NCBI GenBank assembly: GCA_025531455.1
Contig: JAMYHL010000018.1
Span: 558,001 to 622,000 of the forward strand
Source of the DNA: Apiotrichum sp. Y4204
Taxonomy: Eukaryota; Basidiomycota; Tremellomycetes; Trichosporonales; Trichosporonaceae
Direction: 5' to 3'
Length of the DNA: 64,000 bases
The notes under the pieces were generated by a model. That model ran no database searches and was not told where the DNA came from. It worked only from the letters and a program-made list of their open reading frames with translations. Within the stretch, counting starts at the first letter, position 1. Every line of letters begins with the position of its first letter. A program made the position numbers and the translations under genes. Positions 1 through 11,208 of the stretch are shown here, piece after piece.

Positions 1-599
1 CCGATAATCTTCTCCTGTTCCTCTGTCGACAGCTTGTTCCACCCCTTCAGGTCGTGCAGGTACTTTTGCACGACGAGGTACGAGCCGCCGCAGCACGGCT
101 TGTCCTCGGCATTAGTCACGAGGACCGAGTCGGGGACAGCGGGGCCGATGGGGTTGGCCGTCCCGTCGACGAATCCGAGCACGTCGCGGGCATCAAAGTA
201 GCGGAACCCGACGACTTCATCGACGACGGAAACAGAGTCGCCCAGCTGGTCGAGGAGGAGGCGCTCAAACTCAAAGACCATGTCGCGGCGTTCGGCGCGG
301 ATGTGGAAGAGGATATCGCCAGGAGTGGACGGGGCGGTGTGTGTCGGGCCCTTGATCTCCGTAAACGGCGCGAGGTCGGTCGGCTTGGGCAGACCCGTGC
401 ACTTGTCCCATACGCGGGCGCCAATTCCGACCGTGACGGAAAGCGCAGCCGATGCGTCGCGGAATGCGACGTTTTTGGCCAAATCACCGACATCGCCAAG
501 CACGTCCTTGACGTCGCCCTCCTTGCCTGCGTTGACGGTCAGGATGAGGAAGGTTGCGTGCTTGGTCAGCGGCGCCTGGATGGCTTGTGTCTGTGCCAT
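1..599 (-). CDS. Dyp-type peroxidase, N-terminal 199 residues (C-terminus beyond the left edge)
   Basis: Heme peroxidase of the dye-decolorising family, expected to use H2O2 to oxidise small molecules. The minus-strand frame is open from ATG at 599-597 to the edge with no intron. It shows the family signature GFVDGTANP at residues 142-150; by family knowledge Asp145 of GxxDG is the catalytic acid. It begins MAQTQAIQAP and has no hydrophobic leader, so a cytosolic or organellar protein is more likely than a secreted one; the layout resembles YfeX-like members. The proximal heme His and distal Arg lie in the missing half. The family is about 300 residues or longer, so roughly a third or more is absent. 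The GMC oxidoreductase and catalase nearby suggest a shared link to peroxide metabolism (inference). Confidence 0.9.
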   Translation of the reverse strand, partial: MAQTQAIQAPLTKHATFLILTVNAGKEGDVKDVLGDVGDLAKNVAFRDASAALSVTVGIGARVWDKCTGLPKPTDLAPFTEIKGPTHTAPSTPGDILFHIRAERRDMVFEFERLLLDQLGDSVSVVDEVVGFRYFDARDVLGFVDGTANPIGPAVPDSVLVTNAEDKPCCGGSYLVVQKYLHDLKGWNKLSTEEQEKII

Positions 600-1447
600 T
601 CTGGTGAGGGTTGGGAGTGGGGTGATGCCTGTCGGTCGGCGAGGAGATGGGAACGAGCGGGGACGAGCCGATAGCGAGAGCGACGAGAGTGCGCGCTGCT
701 GTTGAAGGGATACGGTCGGCTTTGGGAGGCGGAGAGGCAGGCGACAGGCTCGGGGCAGCGTGCGGAGTGTAGTGTTGTTCATGGAGTCAGCGATGGGCGA
801 CGCACAGACAGAGTCGAGTTGCCATATGAGTCGTCCTCGTTGCTCCGGAGATCATGGCCATCGTGGGCCGCGCTCTCCGCAACATTGCCCTATGGAGCTT
901 GGAGCCCGAGATGAGAGCAGAGCTTCGAGAGCTTGGGACCTAGAGTTGTCCATCCACGAGGCAACAAAAGCCTGTCTGCTGGTCTACTCCCCATGCCGTA
1001 ATATTGACATCATGCCTACATCATAGACTTTCCACCACGACGGGCGACCAACCACACGACGGGAAAGCGTCATCCGTCCACAGACGGAGTTACGGGCTGG
1101 ACTCGTCTTTCTACATGCACACTCCGCATCGGAAAGGTTACCAGAAGCATTTGTAGGACGAGAATGGCTAGGGGGCCGTGTGCGGCTGACGCCAGCCACA
1201 TCGCCGTCAATCGCATGGATTGATCCGCCTGATGTGGACGGTCCTCGCAAGTCTTGGAGCCCACTATTGGATAACGGTCAAAGTTCCGACTGGCAGCCGG
1301 CGTAGATCGGCGTAGATCTGATCGTTGATCTCTGTGGCAGGGAACTGGCTTTCGCGAGCTCGCGAGCCTGTCCATGCTCCCTCTCAGCCCTCATTCGCTC
1401 TGTCAAGGACCTGAAAAAGAGCTACCTGACGAACTCGCCAGGCTCCT
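600..1447. other. Gene-free stretch upstream of the Dyp peroxidase
   Basis: Contains the promoter side of the Dyp-type peroxidase and the 3' flank of the tRNA-Phe gene. Short open frames occur on both strands but none resembles a protein or carries splice signals. Nothing else recognised. Confidence 0.6.
1414..1418 (-). terminator. RNA polymerase III T5 terminator of tRNA-Phe
   Basis: Five T residues on the minus strand about 30 bases past the 3' end of the tRNA-Phe gene; the first run of T long enough to stop Pol III. Confidence 0.6.
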
Positions 1448-1544
1448 GGAGCCAGGGTGGATCGAACACCCGACCTAGCGATGATCTAGAAGATCCTTGG
1501 AACTGAACTTCAGTCGCTCGCTCTCCCAGCTGAGCTATGTCTCC
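1448..1544 (-). tRNA. tRNA-Phe (GAA) with intron
   Basis: Cloverleaf on the minus strand: acceptor GGAGACA pairs with TGGCTCC except for one A-G mismatch; D-arm begins TAGCTCAGCTGGGAGAGC; anticodon stem AGCGA/TCGCT is perfect; the anticodon is GAA; the T-arm GGGTG-TTCGATC-CACCC is perfect. A 25-base intron follows the base 3' of the anticodon, the standard eukaryotic site. It begins TTCAG, complementary to CTGAA of the anticodon loop, as is usual for nuclear tRNA introns. The gene lies downstream of the GMC gene on the same strand. Confidence 0.93.
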
Positions 1545-1857
1545 TGGATGTCAGGCAGAAACGGGCCCTCGTGGCGTTCGTTGGATGGGACCGATGGAGT
1601 GTCCGTCCCGGTTATGCTTCTTTCAGACTAAGAACTTGGTCAGACCGAAATTGTCTAACACTCCCGAAGGCTTTGGGCTACCGGGTAGAGGCCTTTGAAA
1701 GGCTCGTTGACTGCTTCAATGTGGATCTCTTGAGGTTGGAGAGGTACTACCGTCATTCATTCAACTATCTGGAGTTTCGTATTTTTATATCTCCTTCTGC
1801 CTGGACTTCCTTCTTGTGCAGCCATTGTTCCTGCTTATCCGCGTAACAACTGCTCGT
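1545..1857. other. Gene-free gap between tRNA-Phe and the GMC gene
   Basis: 3' flank of the GMC gene and 5' flank of the tRNA. A short plus-strand frame at 1571-1846 has no protein-like features. Nothing recognised. Confidence 0.6.
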
Positions 1858-3712
1858 TTACTTGTAAAGGTCGGGGTGGGCGGCCTTGATGAAGTCGGAA
1901 CCCTTCTCGGCGACCATGTAGACGACGCTCTGGATACGGCAGTCGGGAATGAAGGGGAAGACGGAGGCGTCGATGATGCGGAGACCCTGGGTACCGTGGA
2001 CGCGGAGGTGGGGGTCAACAACACCGTCACCAATGTCCTTGGCCATGCGGTTGGTGCCGCAGGGGTGGAAGCCGGTCTGGGAGCGCTCGAGGATCTCCTT
2101 GTGCATCTGCTCGTCGCTCTTGCGGTCCAGCGGCCAGGGGTAGTCGGCCTCGACAATGTCGCGCATGCCCTCTCCCTTGTAGAAGAGGTCGCCGATGAAG
2201 CGGGTGCCCTCGCGGAGCGCGAGAATGTCCATGTCGTGCGAGAGGAAGCCGAGGTTGATGTGGGCCTGGTCGAAGGGGTCGGTCGTGTTGAGCTTGACGC
2301 TTCCGGTGTGCGACTGCGGGCGCATAAGGTCGACAATGACCGAAAGGTAGTTGCCCTTCGGGGGGTCGGGGAAGTGCCACTGGAACGCCGAGGCGAAGAC
2401 GGGCACAAAGTCGATCTCGAAGTGGGGCTGGCCGTCGGGACCGAAGGGGTCCTTGCCGCCGTTCTCCTTCTTGAGCTTGACGTACTCGGGGCACTTCTCG
2501 AGATAGTCATCGATACGCGGGAAGCCGACAAGCTCGAGAAGCGGCGACGACATGGGACCGGTCTTGTTCTTCTTGTACTGGTCGATAGCCTTGTCCTTGA
2601 GCTGGCCTGAACGCAGGAGAATGTCGTCGAGACCGTAGCCGTCCTTGATCTTGAAGACGTGCGAGAAGATCGGGTGGTCGAGGAGGTTCTGGCCGACATG
2701 CTTCGAGTCCATGATGCACGGGATCGAGAAGGTCTCGAGGTGGTCCTTGTCACCAATACCCGAAAGGAGCATAAGCTTGGCGGACTCGTAGACACCCTGC
2801 GAGATAATGACCTCGCGCTTGGCGTAGAACTTGTACTCGCGACCGTCGGGGCCAATCACCTCGACACCGACGGCGCGCTTGTCCTTGCCGAAGAGAACGC
2901 GCTTCGAGACCGTGTCGGCGCAGAGGGTGATGTTGCTCTTGTCCTTGATGAAGGAGGCGGAGATGGAGCGCTCGCCTCCGTACACCGAGTTGACCGAGTG
3001 GAAGAGACCACCCTGCTTGCCGTTGTACTGGTCAACGGTGAGCTCGTGGCCGAGCGACTTCCACGCCTTCTGGAGGTTGTCGCGGAACGGCTTGGTCTCC
3101 TCGAGGAGGTCGGCGTGGGCGACGTTCAGCGGGCCGCTGGTGCCGAGTGCCTTGGGAAGGTCTTTGTAGTCCTTGAAGAGACCCTTGTCATCGTGCCACG
3201 TGCACGACTTGCCAAAGTAGTCCTTCACACCGTCCCAGCCCCAGGTGGCGCCGCCGAAGCGCGTCCACTCGTTGTCGTAGGTGGCAGCGGAACCGCGGAG
3301 CCAGGTAAAGTAGTTGAGCGAGGTGGAGCCACCGAGAACACGTCCACGGGTGTTGGGGCACTCAATACGGGTGTACTCGGGGCGGTCGATCATGGTGGTC
3401 TTAAAGTTCCAGTCCCACTTGGAGCCACGGGTCTCCATCGCGAGGGCGGGCGTCATGACAATGTTGACATCCTGGGGGTCACTGTGGTTGGTGTCAGGAA
3501 TTGCAACAAAGTAGGCGGGATAGAAGACAAGCTCCCGTTGAACAAGCCATGGTCACTACTCACCCAGGACCAGCCTCGACGAGGAGGATGCGCGCCTTGG
3601 AGTTCTCGGCGAGACGACCAGCGACGGTGGAGCCGGCGGCACCAGAGCCGAGAATGATAAAGTCAAACTCCTGCTCGGCGTCCTTGGGATGAGTGTTCTT
3701 GTGGTAAGGCAT
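1858..3712 (-). CDS. GMC-family FAD oxidoreductase (choline dehydrogenase / alcohol oxidase type)
   Basis: Flavoenzyme oxidising an alcohol; members are either H2O2-producing oxidases or dehydrogenases, and the substrate cannot be read from sequence. Exons are 3712-3564 and 3481-1858, with an 82-base intron (3482-3563, GTGAGT...CACAG); the product is 590 residues, normal for the family. The ADP-binding loop LGSGAAGSTVAGRL lies near residues 21-34, GMC signature 1 (RVLGGSTSLNYF) at 97-108, and the active-site motif GFHPCGTNRM with His522 near the C-terminus. The partner residue, usually His or Asn, appears to fall in PDCRIQS, where Arg stands in that column by eye. There is no signal peptide and no C-terminal SKL, so an intracellular non-peroxisomal location is likely. 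It is divergent from the catalase across 1.9 kb. Confidence 0.93.
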
Positions 3713-3761
3713 TGCGATCGGTTGTGGGTGGGTAACACAAGACGGGAGAGGAGGGCGTCAG

Positions 3762-3768
3762 TTAAATA
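3762..3768 (-). promoter_or_regulatory. TATA-like box of the GMC gene
   Basis: TATTTAA on the minus strand about 50 bases upstream of the GMC start codon. The catalase has the identical heptamer on the opposite strand. Confidence 0.4.
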
Positions 3769-5137
3769 CCTAGTTGGAGCCCGGCTGCGAGGCAAGCTCC
3801 GGGCGTCGAGGCGTTGAGGATGCGAGTGTCGCGCTGGACGTCAAGATCACCTTCGATTCATACCGGACAGAGGAGTCACCTTGCACATGTCAACGATCGT
3901 TCCTTCTGGAAGCACTCGAGCACCTCGAGTCAAGAGGTGTCGTCGACTTTCCCGTTGTCCGGAGAAGCGGACAAACCATTGCCAAAGGTCTGACGTGGGC
4001 CACAGTGCTTGCCCGCTCGATGACATCTCTCGAAATATCCCGGCCATGTGCAAGAAGAAGGGAGATGGGAGAGAGAGACACCTTCGCCCCACAACTTTCC
4101 GTATGGAGATTTTGATCTTCTGGGAGGTGGTAACACTGCGCCGTCGGCAAGTGCCACAATAGTATTCAACCGCGACCGTGACGTGCCCAACCTCGGGGCC
4201 CAGAATGTGATCAGTACCCGAAAGGGCGATCAGAATGCTAATCAGTAGCTACGGGACGGCGAAGACATCATTAATCACTGTATCCATCATTCCAGAACGC
4301 CCGATTGGAGCCTGGAACGACGTCTCCGATCCCATTTTTGGCACACCCATGACGCCGGCTTTCCGACAGCGAGAGTATACCTCGTATCCTCACCCTGGCG
4401 GTGGATACGAGTGCACCGATGGACACTGAGGTGTCTGTCGATTTGATACAAGTAGGCGACGACAGCAGCAGAAGGAACGTAGTTGGGAGTGTGGCAGGTA
4501 GCATGTTCCACTGCCACACAGCCGGAAACGATCAGTCCACAAAGTGCCACAGACGTTCCCCCTGACACCACCCAGCCTGGGCCCTGGGTCTTGAGACTCT
4601 CCGTTCCTTTCAGCCGCACCTTAAATTCACTCCACCTGAATGTTCCAACGTGGAACCGTAGAGCCCCAGCTAGTGTCGGCTACTGCAGAGTGCATGTATC
4701 TGCGAGCATGCCGCGGGACGCACAGCTGGCACATTGAAATAGCACACACCTAGCTGGTTGTCGGTACAATGGGCAAGCTGTTGATTGGGTCAAATGTCAC
4801 AGGCACGTCTCGTAGCGAGCACACGTCGCCTTTCGCCCTGCTCGCCACAACCCAAGCTCAGCCTATCTAACGTTAATTCCGTTACGGGCTGCTGTTGCTG
4901 TCATGGGGCCGTCCGCTCGCAGACAGAGACCTGTCTCCTGGGGGTTGTATGGTTAGTTGGAGTTACTATCTCCTTCTGTACGTTCTGTCAGTTGTCGGCT
5001 GCGACAAATGTGGAGGCCGGTCGTGCGTGAGAACACAAAAACAAGCTCCCGATCCGGGCGTGCAGTCCCTGCCGAACTTGCTTCCGGTCTGATATCGGAA
5101 AGTGTACAGCACAGTTTGGGCCGAGAACGTCATCACC

Positions 5138-5162
5138 ATGCACATGCACATGCACATGCACC
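5138..5162. repeat. ATGCAC hexamer tandem repeat
   Basis: About four copies of ATGCAC in the catalase upstream region. Confidence 0.8.
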
Positions 5163-5335
5163 ACGCACGACGCTCACGTCCGCCCGATTCTGGCCCTTAC
5201 CTGTTGAGTCCGACGCTAGTGCTATCTTGGGGTGCTGCGACAGTTGCCAGGTGGGGGAGTCGTCAAGCTGGGCTGAGATTCTTGCCGCGTACGTTGCGTC
5301 ATGCGTCGTTTCCCAGCAATCAAGTGGAGCAAGCC

Positions 5336-5365
5336 ACTGGAAACACTGGAAACACTGGAAACACC
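5336..5365. repeat. 9-base tandem repeat (ACTGGAAAC)
   Basis: Three direct copies of ACTGGAAAC, about 260 bases upstream of the catalase start codon. Confidence 0.8.
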
Positions 5366-5514
5366 CAAGGACAGAGAGAGGACATGCTTCCTGCGCTCAA
5401 GGAACATGAGTGTTCGCGTGGAGCATCGACGAGGACAGCAAATGTCCCATGGCGTCGTGCCAATAGGGATGCACGGAGTTCACAGCAACTCAGCCGTCAG
5501 CAACTGTGGAGAAC

Positions 5515-5521
5515 TATTTAA
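5515..5521 (+). promoter_or_regulatory. TATA-like box of the catalase gene
   Basis: TATTTAA 99 bases upstream of the catalase ATG, a plausible distance for a fungal TATA element. Confidence 0.45.
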
Positions 5522-5619
5522 AGCGCGAAGCGCGGCTGCGTGTCGCAGCTGACAGCCCACTGACAGTCTAAAGTGGATCGAAAGCGAAGCACGAAACAAC
5601 AACAACAGACAGAACAACA

Positions 5620-7330
5620 ATGTCCGGCGCCCCGACCTACACACTTCAGGAAGGTGAGTCTACCGCCGGATGTTTCACCTCCGCATACCACACGATGGGC
5701 GCTAACAGCAGGCTGCCCTATGGGCGATGCCTCCACCGCGCAGCGCTTCGGCGACGACACGCCGATCAAGGGCCTGATGCTGCTGCAGGACACGCAGCTG
5801 ATCGAGACGCTGGCTCACTTTAACCGCGAGCGCATCCCCGAACGCACCGTGCACTCTGGGGCCGTCGGAGCCTGGGGAGAGCTTGAGGTCACCAAGGACA
5901 ACTCGCACATTACGAGCGCCAAGTTCCTCAATGGAGTGGGCAAGAAGTCCAAGGTTCTCTGGCGTCTCAGCATCACGGGCCCCGAGCGCGGCAGCGCCGA
6001 GACGGTCCGCGACGTCCGTGGATGGGCCATGAAGATCTTCACCGAGGAGGGAAACCAGGACTTTGTCTTCAACAGCATTGTGGGTAGTTGCACATCACCA
6101 GAGTACTTACCTGTAGCCCACGTTCTTCATCCGTGACCCGATCAAGTTCCCGTCGATGAACCGCTCGCACAAGCTGAGCCCCGCCAAGAACTGCACCGAC
6201 AACAACATGTTCTGGGAGTGAGTGTCCTCTATGCCTATTGTCACTGACGTTAGCTTCCACACTGCCAACCAGGAGGGAATCCACGCGCTCATGATGCTCT
6301 TCTCGAACCGTGGTATCCCCAACTCTGTCCGTGAGCTCAACGGCTACAGTGGACACACCTACAAGTTTACGCGAGTCGACGGCTCATTCTCGTACGTCAA
6401 GATCCAGTTCAAGACCACCCTGGGCGCCAAGGGCATGAAGCTCGCCGAGGCCAAGCGCCTGGCGGGTGTGGAGCCCAAGTACCACACCAAGGACATGTGG
6501 AACCACATTGCCGCCGGCGACTACCCTCAGTGGATCATGTACGCCCAGGTCATGCCGCCCGAGGATGCCAAGAAGTACGAGTGGAACATTTTCGACATGA
6601 CCAAGGTCTGGCCCCACAAGGACTACCCTCTGCAGGAGATGGCGCGTCTTACTCTAAACAAGAACGTGAGCAAATAGATTGTTCCAGTGTTGGAGACTTA
6701 CACGCAGCCCGAGAACTACTTCTCCGACATTGAGATGGCCGCGTTCTCGCCCTCGACAATGGTTCCCGGTGTAGCGCCCTCGCTCGACCCCATGCTCCAG
6801 GCTCGCATGTTCGCGTACCCCGACGCAGCGCGTTACCGTGTCGGCGCAAACTACCAGCAGCTGCCGTGCAACAAGCCCGTGGTCCCAGTGTACAGCCCGT
6901 ACGAGCGTGACGGTGCCATGCGCTGTGGATCAAACTACGGCAACGACCCGAACTACGTCGGGTCGCAGCTCAAGCCGATCAACTTCAAGGGCAAGCTCGG
7001 CACCCGCGGATACAGCACGGGCCATTGGGACGAGGAGCTCACCGGCATCGTCGCAGGGTACCGCGCAGATGTCACCGAGGCCGACTTCCAGCAGGCCCGC
7101 ATGATGTGGCGTGTCCTCAAGGACAAGGACGAGGAGGCCGACTTTATCGCCAACGTGGTCGACTCGCTCGGTGATGGCGTCCTGCCTCAGCTCCAGGAGG
7201 CCGCAGTTCGTGAGTTTTGCTCTCGGGAGCTCCTCAGATGGCGGGTACTGATTTCACAGACATGTTCATCCGGGTCGACCCCGGCCTCGGCCAGGCCATT
7301 GCCAAGGCCCTGTTGCACCCGAAGCAGTAG
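5620..7330 (+). CDS. Catalase (monofunctional heme catalase, small-subunit type)
   Basis: Decomposes H2O2 to water and oxygen. Six exons keep phase throughout: 5620-5653, 5712-6079, 6117-6217, 6254-6665, 6708-7209, 7260-7330, giving 495 residues, the usual length of small-subunit catalases. Two introns are only 36-37 bases. Distal His59 lies in RTVHSGAVGAWG, Asn132 in VFNSIPTFF, and the proximal heme ligand Tyr342 in the RxxxY motif RMFAYPD (Arg338). Further family blocks are FFIRDPIKFP and PENYFSDIE. The C-terminus HPKQ is not a peroxisomal SKL-type signal and there is no leader peptide, so it is probably cytosolic. Its neighbour is a divergent GMC oxidoreductase, a possible H2O2 source (inference). 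Confidence 0.96.
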
Positions 7331-7637
7331 AGGAGTATGGTTGTTGATAGTCGGTAGTGATGTAAAAGTGAATGTAGACGATGAGTTCCAAGGTCTGCCT
7401 CAATTCTCGAGCGTGGACGGAGATTCCAAGTGTTCCTTCCTGTCCACATGCAGCACACCTAGATTTTAACGTCAGTTAAGTCAAACATGGCTCTTTGTCG
7501 TCAAGGTCTACGCGAAATGAATGTGTGGTCATCAATGGGTCGAGTGTGAATCTCACCATCTTGAGTCCGGCCAACCTGTCGGATCACAGCATGGCAATAG
7601 ATCTAGCGTCCCATGAACTACCTACACCTCATTTGAC
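7331..7637. other. Convergent gap between catalase and Zn2Cys6 regulator
   Basis: 3' flanks of two convergent genes; no gene or notable element seen. Confidence 0.6.
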
Positions 7638-10507
7638 CTATATTCTGTCACCGTTGTGGTTCTCCGTCTCGAAAATCGGCAGCAGGTCAGCAGGCACGAA
7701 CAGTTCCTCGGCCATCTGGAACTCGAACGTGGCCGTGGGAGGCACAGATGCACGCGACGTCGGGTCAGAGGTGCCCGCGGACGTCGTGTTCGAGTCAAAC
7801 GGTCCCGACGGGCCAGCACTTTCTCCGCTCGGCTGGCTAGGTGGCGAAGTGCGGCTAGGACCGCTTGGCTCGCTTCCCGAGCCACTGTCCGACTCTCCGC
7901 GACTGAAATTAGGAAGACCCATCATCTTCAAGGCCTCGACCACCGCGTTCAGGTCGCTCTGGATCACCGCCGCCTCCGCATGTTGTCCGATACCGTGTAG
8001 GCGGCGCAACTCCCTCACGAGAATCATGGATATGAATGACAGACTGGAGTAAGTGGGTCGTCATCTTACAAAATGCACACCCACCAGACAGTCACAATCA
8101 GGGTCTCATCCGAGTCTTTATACTCTGATGCAGGCTTTGCGCGTACGCCGCGAACGAGGCGACGTGCCACATTGACCGCTTTCGTGTTGTCCGCATACGG
8201 GGCATACACGTCGAAGAGGAACATCCACGCGATGCCCAGCATGAACATCTGAAAACGTTAGCTTGTAACCAGAGCCCAGCTCACCAGTCCCGCGACCTCT
8301 GTGGACCAGAGCTCAAACTCCCACCAGCCGGGCGTGGCGTCTGGTGGTTCACCCCATTTTGTGCGTCGGGTTGGCGGGAGATCGGCCTCAATGCTCATGA
8401 GGCCTTGGTGGACCTTCTCGTAGGCCTTTGGCGTTCGAATGCGTGCTGTTCGCGAGTTCGCAAAGGCGTCACTCGTCGGCGCTGGAAGATTCTTGGACAT
8501 TAGTTTGTTGCTCTCCTCGATGAACCGGTCGATATCGAAGAAGACGGAGGTGTAGGCGTGTTCGAAATCGTTCGGGGTTACGGGCAGATCAACCCCGACC
8601 TCGTCGGGGAGGTACATCAGTTTGCTTGCGCGCTCCAACAAGCTCAGCGTCCGGAGGAAGAGTATGTGGTGAGAGTGGAGGGTGTGGGGTGGGAGAATTT
8701 GTGGCGGGCGCGTGTTATCCCACATTGAGCTCAGCGTGTAATCGTCCTGCGGCGAGACGAGACCCATCTCGTACTCATACATGTTGCGCGGATATGGTGT
8801 GATGATCTCGTCCTCAGAGATTATGGCCGGCCACTGGGAGGCGAGAGCGGACGTCCGGTCCACGGCGTACAGCGCCCAACTGCGGTCAGTTTGGAGACCG
8901 CCAAAAGGGGGCCACAGGTGGGGTTGGCAACAGCTCGAGTGAAGAGCTACATAGCTGTCTCAACTCACAAAGCATTGATCCGCTCTCCGTGCTCAATAGC
9001 ATCCTTGGCTGGCGAACACATCCAGGTCCGGTTACGCATGGTGGATGGGCCGCCTCCCTCCTCCGATTCGGATGGCGGACGCCAAACCGAACTGCGAATC
9101 TGGTGGAGACCAAGAGTGTAGGCAAGCTGCGATGCCTGTGCGGTCATGAGCACTCCTGCCTGATACTGCGTCTTCTGGAAACGGTACACTGCGAGGATGG
9201 TCGCGGCCCGCACGGCGTCAAAGAGCCGGTCCAGCGCCGACACGCTCTCGTTGAGCCGCGTAATTGCGATATTGAGGAAATGGGATTCCAGCGACTTGAG
9301 AGCCGGATTGGGTGACTTGAATGCTGACATTAGGTAGATGGCGTTCAAGAGGCACGGGTGAGGGCGCTTCGAGGGAGGGAGAGTGAGGCTGTTGTTAGCT
9401 CCGAGCTGCTTCGGCAGGGTAAGCGACAGCTCATTCACCTCGCCATAAATCGGGGGACATGAAAGATTTTGAAGATCTTCTGACCCGAGAAGAATGAGTG
9501 CAGACTGAAGGTCAGTTCAGGCCCTTCAGAGCTTCAGAGACTCATTCGACTGACAGCTGATCGCGGGCAGCGGCGGGGATGTCATTGGGATCCCACCACC
9601 CTCCAACGGGAATATTGAATGTGAGTTGTGGGCGGAACGGCGTCTGTGAGGATTGTGATGGGTGTGAAGCGGCGTGTGGGTCAGAGTCTGCCGAGAAAGT
9701 GTACGAGGAGAAGGTTGAATCAAAAAGCGGAGGACGGCCATCGGCATCACCACAAAGGAAGGCAGTTTCTGGTACCTTAGCTTCCATCGGCGGGCGAAGG
9801 GACGCCGGCGCGCGGCTTGCAATCGGCGTAAACCCGTCCACATCGCTCGGCATGCCCTGCCCCGCGACTGGTGCCGGACCTGGAAGGGGTACGCGCTGGA
9901 CCACCATGTCGACAATGGGCGGAATCTCGGCGACATGCTGGTGCAGCGCCTGCTGGTGTTGATGGGACATTTGCGGTACCGCGAGACTTCCCAGCCCAGA
10001 AGTAGATGTCTCGGACAGCTGGTTCATGAGCGTAACAAGCGACGGATCAAGCGTGTCCCAGGCAATGCCCGAGTCTGCGGGTCCGCCCACTGCCGCGGCC
10101 ACCGTCTCAGTGCCTATACGGTCCGAGAATCCTGCAGGAGTAACATGAGTCATTGGTGTCTGGAAATGCGCCTGTGTCCCGCTTCCAGCCGCTGGAGTCG
10201 GCACCGAGCCCCCACTGGCGCGGAGATGCCCCTCGAGCTCGGCGACGCGGTCCTCGAGCTGCCTCACGCGGCTAACGGGCTTGCCCGTGTCGTACACGCA
10301 CTCGCGCGCAAGCTTGGTGCAGTTCTGGCACGCGGGCTTGGCGGCATTGCACTTGATCCGCCGCCGGCGGCAGTACAGGCAGGCGTCGCCGCGCTTGAGC
10401 GGGGCTGCGTGAGTGCTTTCTGTGCTGGGTCCGGCGGCTGTGCTGGTGCTGGGGCCAGCTCCGAGGTTGGACTGGGGTCCGCTCGGGCGCGAGGCGTCCT
10501 TTGGCAT
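7638..10507 (-). CDS. Zn(II)2Cys6 fungal transcription factor
   Basis: Nuclear DNA-binding regulator, 867 residues from six exons: 10507-9555, 9504-9439, 9388-8969, 8879-8285, 8248-8085, 8043-7638. Introns are 36-89 bases and phases agree at all five junctions. The binuclear zinc cluster has Cys43, 46, 53, 60, 63 and 70 (CX2CX6CX6CX2CX6C), followed by a short coiled coil (RQLEDRVAELEGHLRA). The fungal-specific transcription-factor domain starts near residue 318 with HSFFSGQKIFKIFHVPRF and continues with SLTLPPSKRPHPCLLNA; FWALYAVDR is the typical mid-domain block. Skipping the 66-base exon 2 would break the frame. It lies tail-to-tail with the catalase, so control of the peroxide-related genes is possible but unproven. 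The targets are unknown. Confidence 0.93.
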
Positions 10508-11208
10508 TCTGGGCCAGTAGGGGATTGGGCCGTGGTGGCTTACTTGCAGCGTTCAGTGTGATATTGCGATATCGTGGCCTTGGACGGCGATGAGGAGATG
10601 CAACGAGAGCGAGAATGCCGCGCAAGGTGACTGTGTTGTTGTGTGCTGCTGTGCCAAGCAGGAAGTCAGCTAAGTCAGGAATGGACAGGAATGGAGGCAC
10701 GGAAAAACATCGGATCCACAAACGATCGGCGGCTGCTGTGACAGACACACGACTGGCTGACTGGGGAGGACGCAGCAAAACGTCAGGTCGCGAGAGAGTC
10801 GTATCCAACCTCGCATGCGTGCGGCGATCTGAGAGGATGTGCACATCTGCACAGCGTGTGCCGTTAAAAGAACAAGTCGTCACCATGCATCACAATGCTG
10901 TGGAAGGGAAGTGCGATCAGAGGGAAGGGTATGACACAAGCCGTTGCATCAGCGCCCAGTCTGCACTCTGCACACTCTGTACAGCTGCCAGGGCCAGGGA
11001 CACGACGATTCCCGCTTGCCCGCGCCCAGAGTCTCCCGAAGTCCCGACCATTTCAGACCTCAGATCAAAATGCACACCTCCACGCATCCATCCAACCTTT
11101 TCTTTTTTTTTTTCCTTCTAGTCCTATTCAAAGAGCGCCATTGTCCCGTTCCATCTCGATTCTTGATCTCTCTCCCCACTCTCACCACCGGCACGCATCC
11201 CACGTATC
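10508..11208. promoter_or_regulatory. Shared divergent promoter of the Zn2Cys6 regulator and the ArfGAP gene
   Basis: 700 bases between two divergent start codons. A T-rich run near 11,100-11,115 and a pyrimidine-rich tract lead into the ArfGAP ATG, as is common for fungal 5' leaders. No coding sequence is supported. Confidence 0.5.

Larger units (their letters stand above)
3713..5619. other. 1.9-kb divergent intergenic region between GMC gene and catalase
   Basis: Overlapping short frames on both strands lack domain features, conserved motifs and consistent splice signals, so I read this as a long shared regulatory region. It carries two TATTTAA boxes, one near each gene, and two small tandem repeats (5138-5162 and 5336-5365). 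A short unrecognised gene cannot be excluded. Confidence 0.55.

Noticed and set aside
6666..6707. Alternative acceptor inside catalase intron 4 (after TTCCAG) adding seven residues
   Set aside because: It would insert residues between LNKN and PENYF, a junction that is conserved without insertion in catalases.
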